In this document: one piece after another, positions 15,348 through 23,177 of the stretch | Layout of the letters: the number at the start of each line of letters is the position of its first letter | How positions within the stretch are numbered: the first letter of the stretch is position 1 | Assembly (NCBI GenBank): GCA_002482705.1 | Contig: DLGM01000312.1 | Coordinates: forward strand, 32,771-60,344 | Origin: Cyanobacteria bacterium UBA7694 | Lineage (GTDB): Bacteria; Cyanobacteriota; Sericytochromatia; UBA7694 | Direction of reading: 5' to 3' | DNA length: 27,574 bases | The notes under the pieces: generated by a model | Databases searched by the model: none | The model's input: the letters and a program-made list of their open reading frames with translations, nothing else | What the model was told of the DNA's origin: nothing | Made by a program: the position numbers and the translations under genes

Positions 15348-16211
15348 ATGACCCGCTTTATTCTGACCCCTTTATTGCTGAGTGTTTTGGCTGCTTGCCA
15401 AGCCCCGACCCTTTTGTCACAGCGTCCGGTGGACACTTCGTCGCTTCAACGCCAATCTACCGGCTTGCGGGTGGCTAAGCCTCCGGTCGAGGTAATGACT
15501 TCCCCCAATTTTAATGAGCGCCCAGAAGGAGCAAAAATTTCTGCAATTGTCCTGCATCACACCGCTATGGCTGGGGATGCCCGTGAGACTGGCCGATTTT
15601 TTGCCAATCCTAAAGCTGGAGCCAGTGCACACTTTACCGTTGATCGTACGGGGTATATTGTGGAGTCGGTGCCTGAACATTTGCGCTCATGGCATGCCGG
15701 GCGTAGCGAGTTTCAAGGGGTCGGTGACGTTAACAACTACTCGATTGGCATTGAAATTTGTAACGTGGGGGATGGTTCTGAAGCCTATTCAGATGCCCAG
15801 TACGAAACCCTGATCCGATTGGTCAGTTATCTGGTGAAACAGTATCAAATCCCCCTGGATCGGATTACCCGTCATCGGGATGTGGCCGTGCCTGCGGGCC
15901 GTAAAATTGATACTTCCAACAATTTTTCTGTGCAGCGGGTGCTCAATGGTGTTAAGGCTGTTATGGCCGGTACCTATCAATCGCCAGTGCAGCGGCCTCC
16001 TCAAGTGCTGAATATCGGTGATACCCGTGAAGTTGTGGTGCAAGCTGGGCAAACGACGTTTGCATTATTGGCTGAGATGCACTTGGATCACGAAACCCGG
16101 GCGATTGAAATTGCCCATCTGAATCCCCAGGTGCGGGATGGTTTTATTTTACCGGGAACCCGCGTCAAGATTCCGACTACCTATGCGCTCTTTGCGACTC
16201 TAGCTCGTTAA
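15348..16211 (+). CDS. Lipoprotein N-acetylmuramoyl-L-alanine amidase (Amidase_2/AmpD-like) with LysM-like tail
   Basis: A 287-aa protein. ATG 15348 follows AAGGAG at normal spacing. The signal peptide ends in the lipobox LAAC (C17), so it is anchored to a membrane, probably facing the periplasm. The amidase domain spans about 55-200: IVLHHTA (zinc ligand H70), SAHFTVDRTGYI, HAG, NNYSIGIEICN, and RHRDVAVPAGRKID with ligands H176 and D188. It should cleave the amide bond between MurNAc and the peptide stem. The C-terminal 215-280 region (V..G.T...LA, AHLNP, LPGTRVKIP) resembles a degenerate LysM peptidoglycan-binding module. The frame is open 51 nt further upstream, but those codons lack a start signal. 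It is the last gene before a hairpin. Confidence 0.9.
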   Translation: MTRFILTPLLLSVLAACQAPTLLSQRPVDTSSLQRQSTGLRVAKPPVEVMTSPNFNERPEGAKISAIVLHHTAMAGDARETGRFFANPKAGASAHFTVDRTGYIVESVPEHLRSWHAGRSEFQGVGDVNNYSIGIEICNVGDGSEAYSDAQYETLIRLVSYLVKQYQIPLDRITRHRDVAVPAGRKIDTSNNFSVQRVLNGVKAVMAGTYQSPVQRPPQVLNIGDTREVVVQAGQTTFALLAEMHLDHETRAIEIAHLNPQVRDGFILPGTRVKIPTTYALFATLAR

Positions 16212-16217
16212 ACGATT

Positions 16218-16247
16218 GGGGCCCCGTGACATATGCAACGGGGCCTC
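16218..16247. terminator. Hairpin between convergent genes, probable bidirectional terminator
   Basis: Arms GGGGCCCCGT (16218-16227) and ACGGGGCCTC (16238-16247) form a 10-bp stem with one G-T pair and a 10-base loop. It lies 6 bp after the amidase stop and 7 bp beyond the WYL stop on the other strand. No U-tract follows on either strand, so it may need Rho or act only as a 3' stabiliser. Confidence 0.6.
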
Positions 16248-16254
16248 CTGATCG

Positions 16255-16821
16255 CTAAACGTGTTCGTCGTTGCTGTATTCTTCGGCTTGGAAGTTGCTG
16301 GGCATTAAAAAGGCATCGTCTGTAAGTGCGACGGATTTAATCCGATCGACCCGGAAGAGACGAATATCTTCACGCCAGCGGCAGTAAGCAATGAGGATGT
16401 AATAGTTATAGCGCTTCTCAAGGAAGTAGGGTTCAATGTGACGAACGGTGACTTCTTCCCGATCCATTGAATAATATTCGACTTTGAGCACAGAGCGTTG
16501 CTCTAAAGCCTTATTGATCAGAGGCAATTTGTCATCAATGCTGTACATCGGATAGCTGTAATCGGTGACGGCCACATCCCGAATGGGCACTTCTGGGAGG
16601 AAGCTGTTGATCAATTCTTCGAGGATGTCATCAACCAGATGACTGTGCTTTTCGCCGATCAGGCCCTCCAATTTGCTCAGGAGGCCCCCCATTTCCGTTT
16701 CTCCGAAGGTCTGGTCTTGCCAGTGCATTGATTCGAGAAACTCGTGGCTGAGACGGGTACTTAACAATAAGAACAACGCCTCTTGGGGTTTGAGGTGGAG
16801 GGTCAAATCTTCGACCGACAT
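16255..16821 (-). CDS. WYL-domain protein without a DNA-binding helix-turn-helix
   Basis: A protein of about 188 aa. The C-terminal half is a WYL domain: a helix INKALEQRSVLKVEYYS, then HIEPYFLEKRYNYYILIAYCRWREDIRLFRVDRI. WYL domains are ligand- or nucleic-acid-sensing modules, usually attached to an N-terminal winged helix in DeoR-like regulators. Here the N-terminal half matches only the linker region that follows such an HTH (LKPQEALFLLLSTRL); no HTH precedes it and no C-terminal WCX extension follows. The signature WYL reads YYI. The frame opens at a GTG (16842), but AAGGA lies at good spacing from the ATG at 16821. The gene starts 24 bp after the 3' end of the tRNA on the same strand, so it may be transcribed from the tRNA promoter. 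Confidence 0.82.
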   Translation of the reverse strand: MSVEDLTLHLKPQEALFLLLSTRLSHEFLESMHWQDQTFGETEMGGLLSKLEGLIGEKHSHLVDDILEELINSFLPEVPIRDVAVTDYSYPMYSIDDKLPLINKALEQRSVLKVEYYSMDREEVTVRHIEPYFLEKRYNYYILIAYCRWREDIRLFRVDRIKSVALTDDAFLMPSNFQAEEYSNDEHV

Positions 16822-16845
16822 GTAGGCAATCCTTTCAAACACAAG

Positions 16846-16917
16846 TGGGGATAGCAGGGTTCGAACCTGCGACCAAACGATTATGAGTCGTCCGCTCTAC
16901 CGCTGAGCTATATCCCC
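16846..16917 (-). tRNA. tRNA with CAU anticodon, probably tRNA-Ile2 (lysidine-modified)
   Basis: A 72-nt cloverleaf on the minus strand: acceptor GGGGATA/TATCCCC, D-arm GCTC/GAGC, anticodon stem GACGA/TCGTT with loop CTCATAA (anticodon CAT), five-base variable loop, T-arm GCAGG-TTCGAAC-CCTGC, discriminator A. CCA is not encoded. The anticodon arm and following bases (CGACTCATAATCG then TTGGTCGC) closely resemble bacterial tRNA-Ile2, read as Ile after TilS converts C34 to lysidine. Elongator tRNA-Met is the alternative. Confidence 0.93.
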
Positions 16918-16927
16918 AGGATGGTTT

Positions 16928-16936
16928 ATTGTAACA
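16928..16936 (-). promoter_or_regulatory. Extended -10 promoter for the tRNA gene
   Basis: On the minus strand TGTTACAAT (TG-n-TACAAT) ends 10 bases before G1 of the tRNA, so transcription would start within a few bases of the mature 5' end. No good -35 is seen; it would fall inside the end of the 552-aa gene. It could also transcribe the WYL gene. Confidence 0.5.
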
Positions 16937-16956
16937 TAAGCCTTGGATGAAATTGG

Positions 16957-18615
16957 CTAAAATGCCTGATCTTCGAAGTAGCCCAGTTCGCGATCCCGCT
17001 TGGCTTTGGCTGCTGCCGCTTGGCTGGCTGCTGCGCCCCCACCCGTGGGTAAGGCCGGTGCACCCCCCGGTGCGCCCCCGGGAAGGGCGGGTGCTCCCGG
17101 TTTTTTCAGGGGTTTTGGCGGCGGAAGTGGGCGCTTGGCCGTGTTTTTATTGGCGCTCAAGGCATTCTTCTTTTGGGCGTTGGGAAGCGCTTTTTTAAGC
17201 CCTTTGCCGTCAGGCCCAGATTTACCACTGAACAGCCCTTTGCCAAAGCCTGGGAATTGAACTGAAACTGCATTAAAGGCTGAACCGGGATCTTTTGCGG
17301 CTCCTCCTAAGAAGGAGAAGCTTGAGGCAATGCCGGTAAAGAACCATTTGATGCCAACCCCAATTAAGTAGAAGAGACGGCCAATGACTTTAAAGACCCG
17401 GACAATGTTTTCGAAAATGGCTTTTGTCACGGGCGAGCGGGCAATTGCCAACAGGACGCGGTTGAGACCCCAGACAAGTTTGACAATAATTTGGCTGAGA
17501 AACTGTAAAGAACCGGCCAAAGCCCGAATAATTGGGCTATTGGCCAAGACAATCACAAAGGCCGTCATCATGCGGATAAAACGCGCAATGCCTTTATCCA
17601 CAATCCGGATCAGCTCAAGGCTGGCGTCTTTGACGACGCGGTTGGCCTGTTTGACCCCAAACACCATAATCGAGTTGTTGAGGGTATCACCGGCCTGTTT
17701 CATGGCCGACTCCACTTCACCGGCAAAGTCGAATTCGACTTCGGGCAAATCGTCCTCTTCTTCGGCACTTTCATATTCTTCGAGGTCGGTGGCTTTTTCC
17801 CCTTCGGGTAAACCGGCTTCGAGGGTTTTTAAGACCTCATCGAGGATGGCCACAGGGGCTTTACCTACGGAAGTCTGGATGAAGAGATAAAATTTGAAGT
17901 TGGATTTAGAGCCGACAAATTCGTGGATGAACCCCACGTGGGAAGAAGGGGTGCCCGGCAGATAAAAGATTGACAGCAGGCGCAGGCGATCGGTTTTTTT
18001 TCGCTGTTGAGAAACTTTTTTGCGGAAATCAGGGGGCAATAACTGGTTGAGTACAACCCGCAAGCGGGGGTTGACAGAACGCAGGACAATGCCCGCTTTC
18101 TTGAGGCTTTCGGGTAGCTCTTCATTGTAGGCGGGCAGGCTGGCTGGGTGCAGGGCGTGGCCAATCGGCGTATTGGTCAACTCATCGGCAAACCCTGCGC
18201 GCCACTGGATGCCTTTGACTTTAAAAGAAACAGTCTGCACATTGCGGTTATCAATCGATTGCAGGGCCAGTACATCTTCCCCGTTGTTCGATTCGGCAAC
18301 GGGACGAAAGCTGGGTTGGCTTTTGACTTGGGCGGTATCGCTGTAAGCAGTGCCAATAATTTGACGGCTAGGGGCAATTAACGTTTCGTCGTCAATGTCG
18401 TCTTCGGTAAACGGGTCGACCTGATTGAGGTTGGCGGCAATGACCCGCTGGGGGACTTTTTTCTCTTTAAGGGTCTGGTTAAAACGTTTGCCTTCTGGTT
18501 GGTAAGCGGCTTTGGCGCGGGTTAGGGCGAGTGAGTCGGAGACGTCATCAGGGTTGCGCGTAGAGGCGGCATCCTGCTGCTCTTCCAGTTCTTCTTCGGT
18601 TGTTTCGTCAGCCAT
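16957..18615 (-). CDS. Unrecognised 552-aa protein with repeated hydrophobic helices and Pro/Ala/Gly-rich tail
   Basis: I do not recognise the family. The start is supported by GAGGG four bases before the ATG. Residues 1-85 are acidic and probably disordered. Residues about 115-270 look like a folded alpha/beta domain (VQTVSFKVKGIQWRAGF, RLRLLSIFYLPG, FKFYLFIQTSVG). A very acidic linker (272-300) follows. Residues 335-430 contain several hydrophobic or amphipathic helices with an internal repeat 34 residues apart: ANSPIIRAL at 358 and ARSPVTKAI at 392. The tail (440-535) is rich in Gly, Pro, Ala and Lys and ends in a charged helix. There is no signal peptide, so membrane association from the cytoplasmic side is possible. 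Composition resembles the 320-aa protein at 9836 with the module order reversed. It has its own promoter, divergent from gyrB. Confidence 0.72.
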   Translation of the reverse strand: MADETTEEELEEQQDAASTRNPDDVSDSLALTRAKAAYQPEGKRFNQTLKEKKVPQRVIAANLNQVDPFTEDDIDDETLIAPSRQIIGTAYSDTAQVKSQPSFRPVAESNNGEDVLALQSIDNRNVQTVSFKVKGIQWRAGFADELTNTPIGHALHPASLPAYNEELPESLKKAGIVLRSVNPRLRVVLNQLLPPDFRKKVSQQRKKTDRLRLLSIFYLPGTPSSHVGFIHEFVGSKSNFKFYLFIQTSVGKAPVAILDEVLKTLEAGLPEGEKATDLEEYESAEEEDDLPEVEFDFAGEVESAMKQAGDTLNNSIMVFGVKQANRVVKDASLELIRIVDKGIARFIRMMTAFVIVLANSPIIRALAGSLQFLSQIIVKLVWGLNRVLLAIARSPVTKAIFENIVRVFKVIGRLFYLIGVGIKWFFTGIASSFSFLGGAAKDPGSAFNAVSVQFPGFGKGLFSGKSGPDGKGLKKALPNAQKKNALSANKNTAKRPLPPPKPLKKPGAPALPGGAPGGAPALPTGGGAAASQAAAAKAKRDRELGYFEDQAF

Positions 18616-18662
18616 GGCACCCTCGGTAGGGGACTTTTGGTCGCCCAGTTTAGATTGTCTCT

Positions 18663-18671
18663 ATTATAGCA
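18663..18671 (-). promoter_or_regulatory. Extended -10 promoter for the 552-aa gene
   Basis: On the minus strand TGCTATAAT (TG-n-TATAAT, perfect -10) lies about 48 bp before the ATG at 18615. No clear -35, as is common with extended -10 elements. It is back-to-back with the gyrB promoter, the two -10s being about 40 bp apart. Confidence 0.6.
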
Positions 18672-18682
18672 TACCGCTGAAT

Positions 18683-18712
18683 TTGGCACGGTGCCTAAAA
18701 CTAAGGTACAAT
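18683..18712 (+). promoter_or_regulatory. gyrB promoter
   Basis: TTGGCA at 18683-18688 and TACAAT at 18707-18712, 18 bp apart, each one mismatch from the housekeeping consensus. The leader to the gyrB ATG is about 60 nt. Gyrase promoters often respond to supercoiling; nothing in the sequence proves that here. Confidence 0.6.
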
Positions 18713-18736
18713 GAGCTTTGGATGCGAATTGCACAC

Positions 18737-18745
18737 TTATTCACA
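18737..18745 (+). promoter_or_regulatory. DnaA-box-like site in the gyrB leader
   Basis: TTATTCACA matches TTWTNCACA and lies between the gyrB -10 and its start codon, just downstream of the expected transcription start. A bound DnaA there could repress gyrB. A single 9-mer can occur by chance. Confidence 0.35.
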
Positions 18746-18780
18746 GCCAGATTGATAAGCAATTAAAAATGTAGGGATTT

Positions 18781-20814
18781 ATGCTGGAGCAGAAAGAAAA
18801 ACTTCACCACGAGGCTACCAACACCACGACGGTAACCACGGTTTCAGCCGAGGTTCTTTACGACGCCTCCTCGATTCAGGTGCTCGAAGGCCTTGAGCCA
18901 GTACGTAAGCGCCCGGGTATGTATATCGGCAGCACCGGTGAAGCCGGCCTGCACCACTTGGTTTATGAAGTCGTTGACAACTCGATTGACGAGGCCATGG
19001 CCGGGTACTGCGATACCATTTTGATCACCCTCCACTCCGACTCCAGCGTCAGCGTCGAAGATAACGGTCGCGGTATCCCCATTGATATCCACGAAAAAAC
19101 CGGCAAGACAGCCCTTGAGACGGTTATGACCGTGCTGCACGCCGGGGGCAAATTTGGCGACGGCGGTTATAAAGTTTCCGGTGGTTTACACGGCGTGGGC
19201 GTTTCGGTCGTGAATGCCTTGAGCGAATGGTGCGAGGTGCGTGTCCGTCGCGGCGGAAAAATGTACATGCAGCGTTACGAACGCGGTGTTCCAATGGGAG
19301 ATGCACGGATTATCCAAGAAGAGGGCGTGGTCGGTACCGGTACCACCACACGTTTTTTGGCAGATAACCAAATCATGGAAACCCTGGTTTTTAATCCTGA
19401 AACCTTGGCCAAACGTTTCCAAGAACTGGCCTTCCTCAACCGGGGCATTACGATTAACTTTGCTTGGGCGACGATTGACGAGCAAACCGGTGAAGAAACC
19501 CTTCAGCGCGAAGTCTACCACCACACAGGCGGGATTCTCGACTTTGTGGCCCACCTCAATGAAAACAAAGAAAACCTTTATCCCGAGCCCGTTTACATCT
19601 CTGGGGAAAAAGATTATGTGCAGGTGGAAGTTGCGATTCAGCACAGCACCGCTTACAGCGAAAACGTCCAGAGCTTTGTCAACAGCATCAATACCATTCA
19701 TGGGGGCACCCACGTTACCGGTTTCCGGGCCGCTCTGACCCGTGTTATCAACGACTATGCCCGCAAGCACAATTTGCTCAAAGATAACGATGAAAACCTC
19801 ACAGGTGAAGATCTGCGTGAGGGTTTGACCGGGATTGTCAGCGTCAAGGTTCCTGAACCTCAATTTGAAGGACAAACCAAAGCCAAACTCGGCAACACCG
19901 AAGTTCGGGGCGTGGTTGAACAAGTTGTCGCTGAAGAGCTCACCCACTTTTTAGACAGCCATCCGGCTGAGGCCAAACTGATCGTGACCAAAGCAACCGA
20001 GGCCTACCGAGCCCGTTTGGCAGCTAAAAAGGCCCGTGAACTGGTGCGCCGTAAATCGGTCCTTGAATCGACAACCCTTCCGGGTAAGCTGGCTGACTGC
20101 ACCGAAAAAGACCCTTCCAAAAGCGAACTTTTCCTGGTTGAGGGCGATTCCGCTGGTGGCTCGGCCAAACAGGGGCGCGACCGCTTCTTTCAGGCTATTT
20201 TGCCGCTGCGCGGTAAAATTCTCAATATCGAGAAAGCCCGCGAAGATAAAATCTACGCCAATACCGAAATTCAGGCCATCTTAGTGGCAACGGGCATTGC
20301 TGCTGCCAAAGAAGGTGATGCAGAAGCACGTGCCGCACAAGAGGACGAAGAATATTTTGACCCGGCCAAACTGCGTTACCACAAGGTCATTATCATGACC
20401 GACGCGGACGTAGATGGTGCCCACATTCGGACGCTGCTTTTAACCTTTTTCTACCGCTTCTGTCGGCCCTTGGTTGAAAACGGATATGTCTATGTGGCCC
20501 AGCCGCCCCTGTACAAGGTTGAAATTGGCCAGAAGGTTCATTATGTCTACAATGAGCGTGAACTCGAAGCCTATTTGGCCACTCTGTCACGGCGCAATGT
20601 ATCCATTTCACGCTTTAAGGGCTTGGGCGAAATGATGCCCGAACAGCTTTGGGATACGACCATGGATCCCAGCCGCCGTACCCTCTTACAGGTCAAAGTG
20701 GATGATGCGGCTGAAGCGGATCGCATCTTTACGATCCTGATGGGCAGCAAAGTCGAAACACGGCGGGAGTTTATCGAAAAATACGCCGATAACGTCAAAA
20801 ACCTCGACGTTTAA
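18781..20814 (+). CDS. gyrB: DNA gyrase subunit B
   Basis: A 677-aa ATPase subunit of type II topoisomerase that introduces negative supercoils with GyrA. The GHKL ATPase domain shows E63 and N67 in EVVDNSIDEA, DNGRGIP at 94-100 and GGLHGVGVSVVNALS at 134-148. The TOPRIM domain has EGDSAGG from E454 and TDADVDG with acidic residues at 541, 543 and 545, followed by RFKGLGEMMPEQLW. QGRDRFFQAILPLRGKILN favours GyrB over ParE, though the two are hard to separate. The core normally begins near YDASSIQVLEGL, so this start gives a threonine-rich N-terminal extension of about 25 residues; AGGG lies 4 bases before the ATG. The stop TAA overlaps the next ATG by one base (TAATG). Confidence 0.95.
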   Translation: MLEQKEKLHHEATNTTTVTTVSAEVLYDASSIQVLEGLEPVRKRPGMYIGSTGEAGLHHLVYEVVDNSIDEAMAGYCDTILITLHSDSSVSVEDNGRGIPIDIHEKTGKTALETVMTVLHAGGKFGDGGYKVSGGLHGVGVSVVNALSEWCEVRVRRGGKMYMQRYERGVPMGDARIIQEEGVVGTGTTTRFLADNQIMETLVFNPETLAKRFQELAFLNRGITINFAWATIDEQTGEETLQREVYHHTGGILDFVAHLNENKENLYPEPVYISGEKDYVQVEVAIQHSTAYSENVQSFVNSINTIHGGTHVTGFRAALTRVINDYARKHNLLKDNDENLTGEDLREGLTGIVSVKVPEPQFEGQTKAKLGNTEVRGVVEQVVAEELTHFLDSHPAEAKLIVTKATEAYRARLAAKKARELVRRKSVLESTTLPGKLADCTEKDPSKSELFLVEGDSAGGSAKQGRDRFFQAILPLRGKILNIEKAREDKIYANTEIQAILVATGIAAAKEGDAEARAAQEDEEYFDPAKLRYHKVIIMTDADVDGAHIRTLLLTFFYRFCRPLVENGYVYVAQPPLYKVEIGQKVHYVYNERELEAYLATLSRRNVSISRFKGLGEMMPEQLWDTTMDPSRRTLLQVKVDDAAEADRIFTILMGSKVETRREFIEKYADNVKNLDV

Positions 20815-21953
20815 TGGCTACCTCTACCTGCGTGGTTTGGCTCGACCAAATCGCGCAGTTTCATCCTGCTTATATTTGGGGCGCAACGGAGTTTGTTCTC
20901 AGTGCTCCTGGTTTTGGTGGCCACTGGACAACCGACGCCTTTATGTTGGCGCTTGAATGGGCTGAAGCTTCAACGGTGCCAGTCACGGTATATTTAGAGC
21001 GAGCGCCTCGGCCTGAAGAGGAACACGTAATTCCCGAATTGCTATACCAGTGGCTGAAGGCTGGCGTGGGGCGGGTAGCGGTTCAGGATTTGGATTGGCT
21101 ACCTTGGTTGGCAGATGCTGTTGCTGAAGGATTACAGATTGATTATGCGGCAGGTTTTCCCACCCTTGGGACGGTTCGCTGGTTACAAATGCAGGGAGTG
21201 ACACGCATCTGGTTGCCTGCCTGGGGTTTACAGCCCGACTATATGAGCGCTCTACAGCAGCAAGGCATAAAAGTTGCCCATTGGGGGATAGGGGCTTTGT
21301 CTTTGGCCCGGAGCACTTATAATTTGTCGACTCCCCAAACAGTCTCCAGTTGTGAGATCAAGACCGCTTCCCAGCCCCCATTTATTTGGCAAGAACAGCT
21401 TTTAGGCTCCCATTTTGACGGGGGACGTATCTGTCTTTTGCCGCTTTTAACATTGTTGCCCGAGCTTGATGTTTGGGGGATTTGTGGCCGGGGGCGTAGC
21501 CCGGAGGCTTTGGCCTGGGATATTCACTGTAGCCATCAACTGATGACTGAGGAACAGCCCTTGGCCGATATTTTACAGGCCTGGGCTAATATGGAAGCTG
21601 AATCTTGGTTGGGAGGACCTGCCAGGGCCCTTCGTTACCCCCAATATGCGCAGCGTTGGGGAGGGCAGCCCCGTTCCGTGTGGGCGGCCCGGAACCTAGA
21701 ACCGGGAATTTTTGAGGCTTTAACCCCTTTAGAAACGGGCCAAAAGCTCGAGTGGCGTTCAAGAGCGGGAATACAGGAACTGAGCTTACCGCTATTTAGC
21801 CTCTATGACGGAGAACAGACCCGGCGTTTGACACCGGGTCAGTGTTGGCATTGGTCTGATCCTGCCGTTTTGAGCCTACCCAGTGGTATGGGTTCTCAGG
21901 TGACAGGGACAGAGCCTGTGGGGATTGACGCTTGGTTGGCGACTTGGGCCTAA
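20814..21953 (+). CDS. Divergent peptidase U32-like protein
   Basis: A 379-aa protein. Residues about 35-165 resemble the TIM-barrel part of U32 proteins (ALEWAEASTVPVTVYLER, LLYQWLKAGVGRVAVQDLDWL, IDYAAGFPTLGTVRWLQMQGVTRIWL). The region from about 230 onward (WGICGRGRSP, then ARNLEPGIFEALTPLETGQKLEW) recalls their later domains. U32 members include tRNA- and rRNA-modifying hydroxylation factors (TrhP, RlhA) and the UbiU/UbiV ubiquinone proteins. The strongest family signatures, including an obvious iron-sulfur cysteine set, are not evident, so function is open. It is tryptophan-rich, with no signal peptide or membrane segment. It is coupled to gyrB by a TAATG overlap, and its stop overlaps a convergent gene by 4 bp (CTAA). 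Confidence 0.62.
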   Translation: MATSTCVVWLDQIAQFHPAYIWGATEFVLSAPGFGGHWTTDAFMLALEWAEASTVPVTVYLERAPRPEEEHVIPELLYQWLKAGVGRVAVQDLDWLPWLADAVAEGLQIDYAAGFPTLGTVRWLQMQGVTRIWLPAWGLQPDYMSALQQQGIKVAHWGIGALSLARSTYNLSTPQTVSSCEIKTASQPPFIWQEQLLGSHFDGGRICLLPLLTLLPELDVWGICGRGRSPEALAWDIHCSHQLMTEEQPLADILQAWANMEAESWLGGPARALRYPQYAQRWGGQPRSVWAARNLEPGIFEALTPLETGQKLEWRSRAGIQELSLPLFSLYDGEQTRRLTPGQCWHWSDPAVLSLPSGMGSQVTGTEPVGIDAWLATWA

Positions 21954-22348
21954 CGGAACCAATAGTTGTAGCGCCCATAGGTTTGAACCTGAGCGGCTTT
22001 GGGGGTGAGATCAATGCGATCAGTTGCCATTTTTACCGCTGAACTAATCGGAGAGGCGACGGTGGCCACCGCAGCGACTGGTGGCGCAAACATGCCCACA
22101 AAGCCCAATACCGACACCAAATCAGAGAAAAACGAGCCAAATTTCTTAAAGAAAACGCTGCTTTCACTGGGGCCGATAAAAGAACGGGTTGAGGTCAGGG
22201 TACGACTTTGACGAAATGTGTCCTGGGGCATCCCGGCAATGCCCTCGGGATTGTAATTAATCCGATGGACAGAGGCCATTTCATCCACAACTGAGTGTGT
22301 TGAATAGGCATAATTCGCCCGATGTACGGGAGGTGCAGAGTGGATCAT
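21950..22348 (-). CDS. Unrecognised small protein with one hydrophobic segment
   Basis: A 132-aa product if it starts at the ATG 22348, which follows AGGA at short spacing; a TTG at 22363 would add 5 residues. Not recognised. The N-terminal 60 residues are polar with many His, Ser, Tyr and Arg. Residues about 65-105 (FFKKFGSFFSDLVSVLGFVG then MFAPPVAAVATVASP, in numbering from the ATG) are hydrophobic and could form a membrane hairpin or amphipathic helices. The tail is polar and ends YGRYNYWFR. Clean coding boundaries and the 4-bp convergent overlap with the U32-like gene support it as a gene, but it could be lineage-specific. Confidence 0.55.
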   Translation of the reverse strand: MIHSAPPVHRANYAYSTHSVVDEMASVHRINYNPEGIAGMPQDTFRQSRTLTSTRSFIGPSESSVFFKKFGSFFSDLVSVLGFVGMFAPPVAAVATVASPISSAVKMATDRIDLTPKAAQVQTYGRYNYWFR

Positions 22349-22387
22349 AACATCCTGCCTCAATCAAATTTTACATAAGGCCACAAC

Positions 22388-22406
22388 CCTAGGACACAGT
22401 TCTAGG
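22388..22406. promoter_or_regulatory. Hairpin/dyad upstream of tsaB
   Basis: CCTAGGAC, a three-base loop, then GTTCTAGG: an 8-bp stem with one G-T pair, followed by TAAAAT. It sits between the divergent small gene and tsaB. It might be an operator or an RNA hairpin; no function is shown. The remaining spacer up to 22532 holds no gene that I can see. Confidence 0.3.
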
Positions 22407-22532
22407 TAAAATAGGTACCAAGACGTGTGAACAGAGATGCATAACCTGCTTGTATTATCTCAAACTCCGGAAGCAGCCTTGTGTGTTGAAGTTTAAAGCT
22501 CGGCAAATTAGTGGTTAACAAAGGGTTAATTT

Positions 22533-23177
22533 ATGCGTGTATTGGCTTTAGACTCCAGTCAAGGCTTTGATTTAGCCATTGATGACAATGGAACAACCCA
22601 CCTATTGCGCCAAGGCGCTCTTCCCAAAGTAGAGGCATTGCTAACGGATCTGCAAGCCGCTTTAACGGCACAAGACCTTCAGCCCAGGGATATTGACCGC
22701 TTGGTGGTGGTGACTGGGCCAGGCAACTATACGACCTTGCGGGCAGGGATTGTGGCTCTGCGCACCTGGGGGATGGTGCAGCAGCTGCCCTTATTTGTGA
22801 CCGGGCGTCTGGATATGATGTTATACGCGGCCTCTTTAGAACACCCCGAACAGCTCTATGCCCCTTGCCTCAATGTCAAACAGGGGCAATGGTATGCCGC
22901 AATGGGCCAGTGGTCGATGGGGCAAAGCCATTACCTGCAAGCACCCGGGCTTTGGCGCTGGGAGGATTGGGTGACGGAGGTACAAAAACATCCAGCCCTT
23001 TCCCTTTTACATCTGGAACCCTTACCCGAGAGCTCCATTGCTCAAAGGCATCTTCCGCAAATTGTTGCGGTGGCGGCCCGTTGGGGTGCCTTACAAGCCC
23101 TCGAAAAACAGGCGTTTATCCACCAGGTACAGCCTTTTTATATCCGTCCTGCGGTAAATATCACAACCCATCATTAA
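22533..23177 (+). CDS. tsaB: tRNA threonylcarbamoyladenosine biosynthesis protein TsaB
   Basis: A 214-aa protein with the ASKHA fold of TsaB/YeaZ, the scaffold partner of TsaD in making t6A37 of ANN-decoding tRNAs. The N-terminus MRVLALDSSQGFDLAI and VVVTGPGNYTTLRAGIVALRTWGMV (family form GPGSFTGLR) identify it; the length is normal. AAGGG lies upstream of the ATG. The neighbouring flagellin gene is unrelated, and its putative -35 overlaps the tsaB stop. Substitutions in the GPGSFTG motif (GPGNYTT) are mildly unusual. Confidence 0.88.
   Translation: MRVLALDSSQGFDLAIDDNGTTHLLRQGALPKVEALLTDLQAALTAQDLQPRDIDRLVVVTGPGNYTTLRAGIVALRTWGMVQQLPLFVTGRLDMMLYAASLEHPEQLYAPCLNVKQGQWYAAMGQWSMGQSHYLQAPGLWRWEDWVTEVQKHPALSLLHLEPLPESSIAQRHLPQIVAVAARWGALQALEKQAFIHQVQPFYIRPAVNITTHH

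Noticed and set aside
16846..16917. Initiator tRNA-Met as the identity of the CAU tRNA
   Set aside because: The acceptor starts with a paired G1-C72 rather than the initiator mismatch, and the anticodon stem lacks the three G-C pairs typical of initiators.
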